DNA of 64,000 nucleotides from Eremophila alpestris peregrina (lineage: Eukaryota > Chordata > Aves > Passeriformes > Alaudidae), in NCBI GenBank assembly GCA_009792885.1, contig WMCF01000035.1, positions 4,278,361 to 4,342,360 of the forward strand, given 5' to 3'. The notes beneath the pieces were generated by a model that had not been told where the DNA came from, did not search any database, and saw only the letters and a list, made by a program, of their open reading frames with translations. Made by a program: the position numbers and the translations under genes. This document shows, one piece after another, positions 14,297-26,224 of the stretch. How positions within the stretch are numbered: position 1 is the stretch's first letter; the number at the start of each line of letters is the position of its first letter.

Positions 14297-14610
14297 TGTG
14301 TTTTAACCCCAGCCAGCAAACTAACACCATCCATCTGCTCACTCACTCCCCTTGGTGGGGTGAAGAGAGAATCAGAAGGGTAAAAAAGTGAGCAAACTGC
14401 TGGGCTGAGATAAGAACAGTTTAATGGTTGTGCACCTGCTCGCTGGCAGAGCATGGGAAACTGCAAAGTCCTTGACTCAGGGTCAGCACTGCTCAGCAAC
14501 AGCCAAACATCAGTGTGGTATCAACATCACTCTCAAATGTGAAACTAACCACTGCACTGTGCCCTGCTACTAGGGGGAAAATTAACTCTAGCCCAGCCAA
14601 AGCCAGGACT
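14297..14610 (-). mobile_element. Solo LTR fragment of an avian ERV family
   Basis: Read on the minus strand, this begins with a block like the start of the avian LTR family (GTCCTGGCTTTGGCTGGGC, then a run ending AGTTAATTTTC). It ends with the conserved ...GGCTGGGGTTAAAAC block near 14,301. Between these lie the family's other landmarks: the block containing AACACTGATGTTTGGC, and the region before the 3' end with GGGGAGTGAGTGAGCAG. The same landmarks recur in the same order in the copy at 53,494-54,050, so both belong to one family. At about 314 bp this copy is much shorter than the other and must carry internal deletions. No retroviral gene lies beside it, so it is a solo LTR left after recombination, or a fragment. 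No convincing target-site duplication is visible. Family identity is from memory (an ERVL-like avian LTR); the subfamily is not determined. Confidence 0.8.
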
Positions 14611-15011
14611 TTAGACTTCCAAAAATCCCAGAGGACACATCAGAAGTGTAAAATCTTTGGAAGATAAGAGCAGTCTGAAAGAACCATGTAATAGTAAGCC
14701 TATTCTCCAGACTTGGGACCTGCCTTGGAGCTGACTGTAAGCCTGTCACATCTGTGATAAAACAACACATCTGTGTTTTCATTTATTTTCAGGTGGGAAA
14801 CGAGGCTCTAGATCAAATAAACACATTTTTGGTAGTAAAAGGTAAATTTTGAGTGATCCCAGTGAATGGTCACTCAGTCTACTTTGTGTATATCTACAGA
14901 GAATTTGTTAACTTTCAGCTGCTTGCCTCTAAACTCAGCCTGAAACAGGGCACGTGTAAATGTGGAGGTTGCCAGTTCAAATTCTTCATGTTGGCCAAAG
15001 GTTTAGTGTAA

Positions 15012-15024
15012 TGTGTGTGTGTGT
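15012..15024 (+). repeat. Short (TG)n microsatellite
   Basis: Six and a half TG dinucleotides in a row. It is short and probably only weakly variable. Confidence 0.8.
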
Positions 15025-15804
15025 ATTATTATACCTTATTATTCCCTGTATGTGCTGCAGATAGAAGGGATTATAGCCATTAGAGCAGAACCATTGTTTT
15101 AAGAGTAGCTTCATTATTTTGTCACAGCAAGAAATTGCAAGATAGCAGTAACTTTTATTCATAGGTGTCATTCTCTGTTGTACAGCAATAGCACTGGGAG
15201 CAGCCCCAAGCCCAGGCCCATTCTGGGCATGTTAAAACCTACTTACCTCTTTGTTCCTTCAAGAATTTTGGAGGGGGAAAACCCAGAACTTGGCTAGAAA
15301 TAATTTTTTGGGAACATGAAAAGAGAAAACAAGTGAAGTGTGTCTAAGAGATTGTGTTCTGTTTTCCTCTCAGATTACTGAAGCAGAATCCACACAAAGA
15401 AAACATCTTCACTCTTAGATACTTCTTCCTCACCTTCCTTTGTGTGTTGCCTTTTCAGGGACAAGGTAATACTGTTTTTAGGGTAAAATCTACCTCTTGG
15501 ATTTGAAAGGAGAATTTTACCTTTGGGTAGTTTATGTTCATATTGATTGCTCCTGCTATCACTGCTTACAAGCAATGTATGACACCTTGCTTCCACTGAT
15601 GACACCAGACAGTTGTGTGACTTGCTGGCATCAAGTTATTGCAAGTACTTGGGTGGGCTTGAAATGACTCTGCAAAAGGACCCCCCTTCTTGGAGACTTC
15701 TCCAGTGTGAACTGAGCTGATTGACTAATAATCTCAGGGAATTAATAATTTTTTTCCCAAATGAAATTTGTTTCAATGTATTTAGGGGAAGAGAGCACTG
15801 TGTT

Positions 15805-15825
15805 CATCACACAAAAAGTGTGATG
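15805..15825. repeat. Hairpin with 8-bp perfect arms
   Basis: Arms CATCACAC and GTGTGATG flank an AAAAA loop. There is no T-run after the right arm, and this is a eukaryotic context, so it is not read as a terminator. No function is inferred. Confidence 0.6.
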
Positions 15826-18319
15826 GAAGTTACTTCTCTGTTGATATTGCTGTTTGTACATGACTTTTGATGGAAGGGATAAAATTATCTATGAAAAATG
15901 AATAAGCCAAGTGCTTTTCCATTGACGTGTGAGCTTTGGGTCAAAGCTTAGCAGAAAAGGGTGATTGAGTTTTAGGGATGGGCTTGGGAGAGAAAAGTAA
16001 CAGAATTAGAAGTCAGATATACTTTAACCTTTCTGAAGCCAATTTTATAGTCCTTGCACCTACTATCTTCTCAGAGCTCTCAGACCATTAAAGTGCTTTA
16101 CGTGACAGTCTAAGTCACTTTGTGACTTTGGAAGTACTACAATTATCTTTTAAAGACTAGGAAGTTAAAGTATGTTTTACTGGCTTACACACTAGAAAAT
16201 AACATTTATTCTACTTGAGTCAGATTGGAGTTGGAGATTATCACCTCTTTTCATTTGATTGACTCAAAATTCTTTATTTTTTGGAAATTCAGTATGTACA
16301 ACTAAAGATCTCTAAAGTAAATTTTTTTCTTGGTTTTTGAAAAAATAGATATATTGGAATCTATAATTTTCATGGCAGAGAAAAAAATGAGAAAACAATT
16401 AGTAATCATGAAGAGAAAAAAAATCACCTCCTTCCCATACTATGTGTTATATTGATCAAAGGTTCATTTATCCTTCAATGGTTTATGCCTGCTTTTAAGT
16501 CAAAGGTAATTTCGCTGCTGCTTCTGTGGCAAAACAGGTCTTTTAATGGCAATCTGATTTGAAAGCTCACCAACCTGTAAGTCTTGACATGGAAATAAGA
16601 TTAACTAAAATAGTCTATTAGATGTCTTGGCAAATACATGCTGTTTTCACAATTTGCATTGCTCTTCATCTTGCTCTTCCAGTTAGTTCTAAATCGGGCA
16701 TTCAAGACAATTTTTATCTTTCAGCTCTTTCCTGTAGGCAATGTACTACAAATAATGAGTGCTGTACTGCTGGATGGCTCTTGTAGCCTAAGCAAGAGTG
16801 GGCTTTGCTCTCTTCTTCTTAGTGTCAAGCAATTGGAAGCAGCAGTAAATAACTGGTGACTGCTCTGGCTTTTAGGAACCCAGCAAGAACATCTGAGAAA
16901 CATTATCTCAGTTGTGAGGGACAGTCAGTAGTTATTTGAAGGGGACAGTTTCTTTGAACAGTGGATCTCCTCTCACTTTCACTTCAGCAGGTGCCAAGCT
17001 ACTGCTCTAATGTCTGGAAATCACTCCAGTGAGTGCAATGGCCATAACAGTCCAGACTGAGAAAATAGGAGTCCAGAGGTTGTACACAGTGCTATATATT
17101 TTGTGTCTGGGTAAAAGATTAATAAAAAGAGCCTAATCTCTGAATTTGTCCTTGGTTGCTGTCTGCAAGACATGCATAGCTTTATAAAATGCAGGATTGA
17201 GATATTTAATTTAAAATTTTGTGTGAATAAGCCAAATATGCTTTAAGAAAGTGGTGGATGGAGCCATGGGGGAAGGAAATGGCAGAGAGAACAAAGTGCA
17301 TGATCAGAGATCCTGTGGTGAATCGCAGCACTTTGGATGCCTGGGTATGAATTGACTTGAATTCAGTCTGAAAGTGGAGGGACTGTTGTTGACCTTTTCA
17401 GCTGTTTCAAGTGGAGCTGCACTGTGACAGGGGTGTCCAGAAAAGATTAGCTGTGGCAAAGAGACATGCTGTGCCTATGGGCAGGGTCAATAGGCCAGCA
17501 AAGTCAGCCCAAAGCTTGTCAAGATGGATTACATACCAGAAACAGCTATTGGGTGCAATTTATTGCATATTCAAAACAGTATTTTATGGTGTGGGTTTCT
17601 AGTGTTTGTAACACAAAGAATAAGAAGGCTAATTGTGAAGTGCTTTGTTCCATGTTACTGCTATTCTGACAAGGGTAATGGAAGCTTTGGTTTGAGGATG
17701 CCAACTGTTTTATGGGAGGAAACATCAGTTAAAATCTCATGTGTTTTAATATCCCTTTTTCTGGATCAGCGCTAAGTTAAAGAGTAGCACTTTAGATTTG
17801 GGGGTTTTGTTGTGATTCCACCTTTTTTTGTTCTAGTATCTTCCCCTCTCTGTGCTGTGTACTATCTCAGTCTGTACATTCTTAACTCAGTCAGAAATGG
17901 GTAGAGCTGCCAGGTCCAACTTAACAGAATACAGTGGCTTTCCTTTTGATATTCTGAATAGGTTTGAATCTTACTAAAAGGAATGAAGTTACACACATAT
18001 ATACTACTGTATAAATAATGCAGTAAAACTGAACTAGCAGAGATTAAAGTTTGGTCCTGAAAGTTTGAGTCAATGCATAAATCAGCCATAGTAATTTTTT
18101 TTAATATCCTACTTTAGAGGTCTCATATGAAATTATCACCATATTGTAAAACTTTCACAGATTTTAAAGATGTCTTAATACTGAGCTGCAGGTGAATAAA
18201 AATCTCACTGCCAACAAAGACACAACTCACATTTGGTGAGTTGCAGCAGTTCTAGACATAGGGCCCTGCTGCCTTCCATTGACATCTGTCCTGCTAAAGG
18301 CTCCATCATATGAAGAAGG

Positions 18320-18343
18320 TACTATACCTACTACTATACCTAC
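18320..18343 (+). repeat. Perfect 12-bp tandem duplication
   Basis: The unit TACTATACCTAC occurs twice with no gap or mismatch. Replication slippage is the likely origin. Confidence 0.85.
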
Positions 18344-21062
18344 TGTACAGGTCCCTATGCTTCTCTTCCTCATGACAAAAGGCTGTATTTGCTGTGCCAC
18401 TCTTTATGAAACAGAGACACTGTTCTTGGAAATGAAAAAGTTAAGCCATACAATATTATGGTCTACTCTGAGCTGTCCTACCTCTGTATTGAGTTGTGGC
18501 CTGTGTAAGTTATGAAATTCAGATTCTTCTGGTTAATATGCTTGCAGTAGGCGTATTAACTTTGTCAGAATTGTTCTGACAAAAAAAATTGCTAACAGCC
18601 ATGTTGAATAATTTTTAAAGAGCAGATGTAAACAGGCTTACCAACAGTTTCTGCATAAAAGGATTTAGGGTTTTAGTCGATCAGAAATTGAATTTGAGTC
18701 AGCAATTTCATGCTGTTGTGAATACTGAACAGGGGTTTATAAACAGACACAGAATCTGCATGACACATGAAATAGCCTTGCCCTGCTTGGCATTGGTGAG
18801 ACATCAATAGGGATCTATCTTCAGATGGCCCACAGTTTCATGGGAAGATGGCCTGAGAAGTCAGAGAAGAGCAGTGCTGTAAAAACTCTATTGAGAAAGA
18901 TATAATTTCAAGTCCTTGTGCTAAAAAGGGACACAAGAGCAACCCTCAGAGGTGTAGAAAGACTACATCTAATACTTTTTATCCATTGGAGAGACAGAAA
19001 ATAAGGAAAGCTTATGGTGATAGGGCACTGGCTCTGTCATTATGGATGCCCTCCAAACAGATTAGAGAAACAGTAGGAGAGACAGAGGCATGACAAGAGA
19101 AACTTCACAGAGCTTTTCCAAATAATGACCAGCTCTAGTACTGCCTACAGAAGTGCAGCTGAGTCAGAAAAAAAGTTTAATTTGTCAAATGTAGCTGATA
19201 ATTCTTTTTATTATTTGCTGAGTAAACTCAAGAACTTTGAGATGACTTCCCTGCATTGGGTGCATCATTGAACTGAGTCAGGTGTTATGAGTCACTTACC
19301 TTTCTATGGAAGGGAGACTACTCCTTCAACAGCAGTGGCTGCTGCTTGTTCACTGGGATCTATTTACCTTTTAGCTACAGTCAGGCTTCTATCCAGAACC
19401 CTTTGTTCTTTAGTTATCTATTGCTGTTACCTGTTTTACTGAGGAGTTGAAGTTGATTTCACATTATGCATTGTGAAATAAACCTTACCACAATACTTCA
19501 TGCAGCTCATCAAGATTCTTCTGGTATTATTGAAGTCTGCAATCATCCATGTTTTAAGACTAGTGTATGTTCTATGTGAGTGAGTGTTGGAGAGCTACCA
19601 TGTTTCAATTTCTTCATATGCCAAGCTGGCTATACTGTACAGTGGGCAGCCCTGATAGACTGTTATCAGGGGACTCTTTGAAGGGAAGAAAATGTTTTTG
19701 GAGATTTGCAGCCCTCCCCTTTTGCCCTGATTTCCTTGTATCTAGGCTGTAAGGAATGGTAGCTTTATGTAGTTCAGAGGCAGGTTTTGAAAACTCCATA
19801 AGCTTCCTAAACCACTTATTTAAGAATTGCCCTCTAGCTTACTTCCCAAGGAATTGTGTTGCTTGCTGTTTTGGCTTGGTAGGAATGTGATATGCTCCTG
19901 CCAGCATCAGCTCAGGAACTGCTGCTCCTGAGCTTTGTGTTTGGAGGTCTCAACATTCACTTTGTCAGCAGCTCCACCAGGTTTTAAAATAACATCAAGC
20001 TTACTACGTTTTCTTAGATCTGGAATCAGTTTGCATATGAACAATGGGAGGGTTTCTTTCTAAACAAATTAACAAGTCAGGTGACAAGAAGATGAGAAAG
20101 ACCAATTGAAGCAGGTTGCACTCATTTCTCAAGGAATTGCAATGCACATCTACATTAACTTATGCCTGTTTGTGGAGTTCACAGGACATCCCAAATGTAA
20201 GATAGCAGTAGCTCCATACATATTTCTTCATGACTGCTTTTGCTGGCTGCTGTGAAGCTTCCAGGCAGCAGATTTTACACTGCTGAAGTGATTTGATTCC
20301 TTCTGTGTTACTCATGGCACTTAGTGCCTATGGGCTCCTTAAGGAAACTTGTAAAGCTCTGGCTCTGCCTCGTTTCACAGCTGCCTCTGCGGGAGAGCAG
20401 CTCTGAGGCTCTGGGGGGAGAAAGCTGATACCTGCCCATGCAGTGAGGAGTTGAAGAAAGATTTAAGGAATCAGAGAAATTCAGGGGCAAAGGCAGTGCA
20501 CCCAGTAAATTCACAGTTGTATTTTTTATTTTGTTAAGTGTTTTTCACTCTCTAGAATTGTCATGAACTAGAAGCCGGATGTTTTGTTCCAAGAGGAGGG
20601 TTTGCAGTGCGCAATCATACCGTGCAGAGAGCAGTCAGGATGAAATATCTTATACCATGATTGGTGTTTCATTCTTTTTATCCATTGTTTTTTTTGCAAA
20701 TTGGATTTTATTCAAATGAAGGATGAGAAATCTATTTCTGGAGAAATCATACAGTGAAATGGTGCCTGGTTTCTGAATTGCTTTTATACTGCATAATGCC
20801 TAAAGGTCTTCATAGGCATGTCATCAAGTGAGGGAAGATAACAATCTGTTCAAGTTATAAAGTATAAAACCACTATTATTTCTTTCTTGTTCTATTTAAA
20901 TGCTTTAATAACAAATTTCAGTGTTTATTTTATAAGCCAAAACAAAATACTGTATTTTAAAGGTTTACTCCAGACTAATAGATAAGAAAATATGTAACAT
21001 GTTCCTCTCAATCAAGGACTCATTCATGTTCCCTTTAGACTACATTCAGAATATTCCTAATG

Positions 21063-21106
21063 GTTATCAACAGTTAGAAACAGTTTTAGTTATCAACAGT
21101 TAGAAA
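21063..21106 (+). repeat. Two 18-bp direct repeats, period 26
   Basis: The 18-base unit GTTATCAACAGTTAGAAA is at 21063-21080 and again, identical, at 21089-21106, with eight unique bases between. The likely origin is a local tandem duplication followed by divergence of the spacer. Confidence 0.85.
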
Positions 21107-22422
21107 AATAATTGTTCCTGAAGACATTTGGACCAGAATTCAAATAAAAATGATGAGATGGCAAAACAGAGAATGATAAGTCTTATTTAAGTTTTAGAGT
21201 TATAACTTAAAGAGAGTGTAAGATTGGTAAGCATGAAATATCCTTAAATGCAAATTTGGCTTCATTTTCTGTGTTCCATATGCTCTTGTGATACCTTCAT
21301 ATCTGTCCAAATTAGACTAATAACACTGGCTTTTTGAAAAACAACAGAACTTGTCCAAGCAAGGAGCTGTAAAGCCTTTTTATACCAAGAATTTTGTAGC
21401 TTCTTAAACATATACAAAAATACTGTAATAATACAGCTCACATGATGTACAACAACTAGAAGAACAAAAAAGAATGTTATTACTTCTGTGATTTATCTAC
21501 AAGAATTATACAGCATTTTTAAACTTAGCTCTGATTCAGAAAACCTCTTGCAGTGAATAAAACCCATCCTATGATACATTCACCCTCAGCATATACAACT
21601 TATCAAGGCAGTGCTTTTTGTGCTCCTTGAAAACGGAATTTCTGACAAGTCATTGCCAGAAACATTCTTGATGGAAGAGATGTTTTTATGCAAATACTAT
21701 GGTGTTTTACAAATACCTCCTCTACACTTCCAAATTTGATATTTTTAACATTGATTTGGTAGAATATTTTTTCTAGAGAGTAAATTTTGTTTTCTTTCTA
21801 TATGAATGATACTTGTGTATGAATGATGCTCAGTCTAAACAGCAGAAAGTGGAATATGGATCTGATTTTCCAAGGTAATTTTTTTAATATCTGATTCAAA
21901 GTATCAGCATGAATTTTTGCTCCTTAAAAATAAAAGGCAGATGGAAAGGATTGAGTGTGAATTCAGATGCAAGTTGGGGGCAGGGAGGATCAATGTGTAT
22001 GGTTTGAAAGGTGCTGTCAGATGCTACTTAATGGGGGACACAATTGTTGGAAACATCAATCTGCAGCTGAATTTATTTGGCTTTCAATAGGGGATAGTAT
22101 TTCAGATGGAAACACCTAATTGGTAGTATACAGTAAAAGTGGCACAGTAAAAATGTCTGGCCTGTGTGTTAATTGCTCTGTCTGAATTAATACAGCCATA
22201 TTATTTATTGGAATACAGTAATCAAACCCACTGCTGACTGTTACAAAGGGGGGCCATTTCAATTAACAGGCATTGCTCCCAAAGGGGCAGTAAGGAGGAG
22301 TAAGCAACAGAACTGTGCAGGTATTCAGGGCAGAAACTGTAAATGGGAGAATGGCTTGTTCTTGCACCTGACTGAGGTGTGGAAGGACTTCCCCTTTGAG
22401 TGCTCCAGGATACAAGTGCTCC

Positions 22423-22682
22423 TCTAAAGTGTTCATGTTGAGTTTCTCATCCACCAACACCCCCAAGTGCTTCTCCTCAGGGCTGCTCTTTGTATTTTTG
22501 GTTTAAATTCACATGAAGGCAGAAATGGAAACACAGAAAAAATTCTGTGTCTTGAGTCAGTATCTTGGCTCTCATTACAATATTACTTTTAAACATATGT
22601 ACTCTTGTTTTGTTGATATAAATTGTCTTGCATACTATACTAGATTCTATCTGCTCCTCCTCCAATGGACAGCTGGCCCAAA
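22423..22682 (-). repeat. Chimeric CR1-containing repeat, copy A
   Basis: On the minus strand this 260-bp block aligns end to end with the plus-strand block at 25145-25404, at roughly 85 percent identity by eye. Its first ~190 bp (minus-strand order) are sequence I do not recognise, with shared words such as CAGATAGAATCTAGTATAG and GAGCCAAGATACTG. Its last ~67 bp, at 22423-22489, are CR1 LINE sequence of the well-known type beginning AGCAGCCCTGAGGAGAAG and continuing through TGTTGGTGGATGAGAAACTC. The CR1 part stops soon after ATGAACACTT, where the usual CR1 consensus would continue. Outside the block the two copies do not align. It is either an interspersed composite element or half of a local inverted duplication. 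Confidence 0.8.
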
Positions 22683-25144
22683 GCCAAGGTTTCTTGAGTG
22701 TTGCAATCAAACTCTTGATGTAAAGAAGCAATGCTGGAGTGTGGGGATGTCTATGCATGTGCATGTTACCAGTGTAAAATGTCCCTGTGTAAGTCCTAAT
22801 GCCTGGTGGGAAGAGATTAATTTGCAGGATGCCTCTTGTTAGCCTAAAGGGTACCAGTGGTGGGAGTGTGGGTGGAGGTTGATTTGGGTTGTTTTTTTGC
22901 AATTTTCCCCATTAAAAGCTTTGCCTTGTTTCAAGAGATTAATCATCAATCCGTTTGACTTTTGTAAATAAGTCATTAGTAAAAGAAGCTTTTCAAAGGA
23001 ACTATGGGGTTTTTTCTAGCTGCTAAAATATAAGTAAAATTTAGCAACATGTGTAAGTGCTGGTTTGAAAGAATCTAGACTTTATCAATCAATATTTTTT
23101 TTTTAATTCCTGTTTATTTTTCTGGAGTGTTTAATGTGATAGAATTCACAAATATTTGCATTTCTTTCTAAAAGGAAGCTAAGCTTTAATGATGAGTCAG
23201 TTAAAACTAGAATTTTTTGGCAATTCAGATTTTTTTTTTGAGTGAGTTCAAATATCAAATGTAGTTTGGAACAGCATGCAGTAGGCTTAAGAGCATCTTT
23301 ATTGTGATGAAATTCAATTTGAACTGTTCCTTATCAGGCTTTACACATAATAGTTCTCCTGTAATTTCTTCAAACCTTGCAATCAATCAAATCAGTGGCT
23401 TAAAAGACTCAGCAAAGTAGTATTTGACTCATCAAAATATTATCACATATTTGGAAGAGGAGACATTTAGAAACTTTGGACTGGATGTGTATGAAATGTA
23501 CTTTTTCTAAAGTATTCATTGTTTGGGAAAAAATTATAATGTTTTATGTAAGGCCCCAAATTAGCAAACTAATTAAAAACTTGCCTTGAATTCGAGTGGG
23601 TGTGGTATTTGATTTGCCAGCCTGTTGCAGAGCTGGGAAAAAGTTGGTACTTTATTCTAAGAAAAGGTTTCTTCACTAAAAGGGAAAGAAGAAACATCAA
23701 CACCCCAAGGTCCCCCCCCATCCCCCCAAAAACCCCCAAAATCATTATAAAGCACACACCCCAACATTTCACTGTTACATTTGGTAGTATTATGAGCAAG
23801 TGACAGTTAAACAGTTTCATCATGTCAATATTTGGTGCAAGTCAAAATTTCTTCTTAAACTAAGCATTACTAATTAATTCAGCATATAAAAGTATGTCAT
23901 AATACTGTGCTTTTGTTATACTGCCCTTCCTAAATTCTAATTTCAATTTATCAATCTGGAAATAATAAGAATAAAATAAAACCCAAAACAGAGGTGGTTT
24001 TTTTTACATTAGCTTTTTGAGTTAAAGGGTAAGAGTTAGATTTACAGTTTTATGGACAGACAGGAAGATTAAATATAGCTTTTTTTGTGAAAAAAAGTCC
24101 TATTCTTACAAGAGTTCTTTTAACATGACTTCAGAACCTAAGACTTAAAAGCACTTGCAGTGCTAGGTGGAAGCTTGCAAAGGGCTTGTATTATAAATTT
24201 TTTTTGGGGTAAGAAAAAATTTCTGATTTATCATATCAAATGCTATACTCTTTAAAGATAAGGTCTTGTTTTTATGTTGTTATCATTGGGTTCTGCTCAG
24301 CTCATAATCTGTGAAATCAGTGACAAAACTCTACCTATCTGCCATCTATTTCTGTTACTCAAAAACATGTGGCAAACTTCTCAGGGTTTCAAAATAATGA
24401 TACAAACTGATCTTGCTGTGTGTGGAACTAAATAGATGATTAGTAGTGGAAAAGCAAAGAAAGTATTAAAATGTTTCATGGCTTGCAGTGCCTTGAAAAC
24501 TTAGCTTTTATGAAGATTTTATGTTCTTACAGCCTATTTTCTCTTTACGAATCACCAGTATTCTGTTTGCATGGAAGTGCTAGAGTAGTTATCTTAGTAA
24601 TTTAGAAGGTCATCTGTAGAAAGAGCTCTATATTTTTTACATACATTTGTATGTTTTAGAGAGTAGGTGTCTTTTTATGATTCCTCTTAGGTTAATTATT
24701 CTGATTAGCTCCTGCAATTAGCTGAAGAATAATGGCTTTTTCTTAATGGGTATTTTCTTCTTCCTTCAATTTAATCCTCTTCTTTTAAATGTCCTGCTTC
24801 ATCACAGTGGGATGTATAATAAAAAAGCAGCTTAAGGTATATTCTAGTGCATTTTGGAAATCTATCAGCAAGTGAATGAGTTACTATTATTATTATATAT
24901 TCAGAATTTTATTCACTCAGAAAGAAAAGAAAATCAACCTGTTTTAGTTTGCAATAAATTAGCAATAGGATTTATAAATTTATTTTAATGGTAAAAATAT
25001 AGACCCCTAAGATATTTGGTTGGAAAGAATGATTGGTCTTAGGAGGTAGGAGAAGGTGAGTTGGCTACATAATTTCTTTGTCAATTCACTTGCTGCCACA
25101 CAAGAAAAATGCTCCTTTCTATATTTTAACAGTATTTAAATAGG
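22683..25144. other. Spacer between the inverted repeat copies
   Basis: About 2.46 kb of AT-rich non-coding sequence separates copies A and B. Apart from a C-rich, G4-capable tract at 23703-23737 I recognise nothing in it. Short open frames around 22,500-22,900 overlap copy A and encode no known protein. Confidence 0.65.
23703..23737 (-). other. Potential G-quadruplex (minus strand)
   Basis: On the plus strand four C-runs of 4, 8, 6 and 5 bases are separated by linkers of 5, 2 and 5 bases. The minus strand therefore has four G-runs of at least four with short loops, meeting the common G4 rule, and the plus strand could form an i-motif. Formation in cells is inferred, not shown. Confidence 0.7.
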
Positions 25145-25404
25145 TTTGGGCCAGCTTTCCCTGGAGAAGGAACAGATAGAATCTAGTATAGTACTGCAAC
25201 AGAATTTTTATCAAGAAAACAAGAGTACAAATGTTTAAAAGTAATATTGTCATAAGAGCCAAGATACTGGCTCAAGATGCAGAAATTTCTGTGTATTTCC
25301 ATTACTGCCTTCACATGATTTTAAACCAAAAATAGAAAGAGCAGCCCTGAGGAGAAGGACTTGGGGATGTTGGTGGATGTGAAACTCAACATGAACACTT
25401 CAGA
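25145..25404 (+). repeat. Chimeric CR1-containing repeat, copy B
   Basis: This is the plus-strand partner of copy A, with the same length and the same ends. The CR1-derived portion starts at 25338 with AGAGCAGCCCTGAGGAGAAG and runs to about 25404. The upstream ~190 bp are unidentified but clearly shared with copy A, through words such as AACAAGAGTACA, GTTTAAAAGTAATATTGT and TTTAAACCAAAAATA. The left boundary is TTTGGGCCAGC in both copies and the right boundary is just after CACTT(C/T)AGA. No flanking duplication is evident. The CR1 fragment is internal to CR1, not its 3' end, so this is not a standard CR1 insertion and not a tRNA-CR1 SINE. Confidence 0.8.
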
Positions 25405-26210
25405 TAAGCCCTTGCTGGGCAGCATTGAAAGGTGTGGATAGTGATTCCCTCTGTATTGACTGTCAAGAGTTGGGGTGTTTTGGCTATTCTACACTAGTGA
25501 CTGCATGCTGGACCTGTTCCTTTTCTGATTTCTACCTGTGCTGAGCCTTGCTCCCAGAGTCTCCTGGCCCATTTCCCTGTTTCTTATACTGCAAGCACAG
25601 TGTTCCCTTTAAAACCTGTTACCTGTGCAAGAGCCTCTTTTGTCTTCTGTGGCCTCAAGGCATTCCCCTAGTTCCCAGGTGCATGAGCCTGGATATACTG
25701 GTTCTCCTGAGCTCTAGCACATTTTGTGGAAATGAAGAATTAATTTTCACCATCAAAAAGGCAAAATGAGGCAAGCAACTTCTGCCTCTTCCACTGCCTC
25801 ATGGAAAGAAATGGAGAAGTGGCAGAGGAACATTATGGAAAAAGGTATTCATGTTGCCAGTGTCAGGGATGTGTCCACAGCACAGTGATAAGTGCTGAAA
25901 TTCTGTCACTTTGATTTGGTGTTGCGCATGTTTAGAATTATGATATTGTATTTTTCATAGGTTGAGCCTCTCCAATCTTGGTTCTTTGCTCTCTCTCCAT
26001 CAGTCCTACCCAACAGTAATTAAGCTGCAGTGGGCCTTTCCAAAGGCAGGAGAGTTTAAATATCAGTAATTTGATCTGCCCTGTTTACTGATCTCTGCTG
26101 TTAGCTGAGTTGAAAGCGAAATGTTTTAATTAAAACGATTGGCAATAAGTTGGTATAATGCCATAATTTGCACTGGGCCTCTTCTAGAAAATGACTTAAC
26201 CTCTGCCTCT

Positions 26211-26224
26211 GTTGCTAAGGCAAC
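26211..26224. promoter_or_regulatory. Candidate RFX X-box motif
   Basis: GTTGCTAAGGCAAC is an imperfect palindrome that differs by little from the X-box bound by RFX transcription factors (GTTGCCATGGCAAC type). RFX factors drive cilia genes and MHC class II genes. It lies inside a stretch that looks like a conserved non-coding element. The motif match is seen directly; binding and function are inferred. No promoter or first exon is visible nearby, so if real it would be an enhancer-type site. Confidence 0.35.

Larger units (their letters stand above)
14611..22422. other. Non-coding AT-rich DNA
   Basis: No gene or named transposon is recognised. Contents listed separately are a short TG microsatellite, a hairpin, a 12-bp tandem duplication and a pair of 18-bp direct repeats. 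A 49-base exon-like interval at 14,793-14,841 is discussed under findings. A moderately GC-rich piece at about 20,300-20,510 has a short minus-strand open frame of no recognisable family. Confidence 0.65.
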
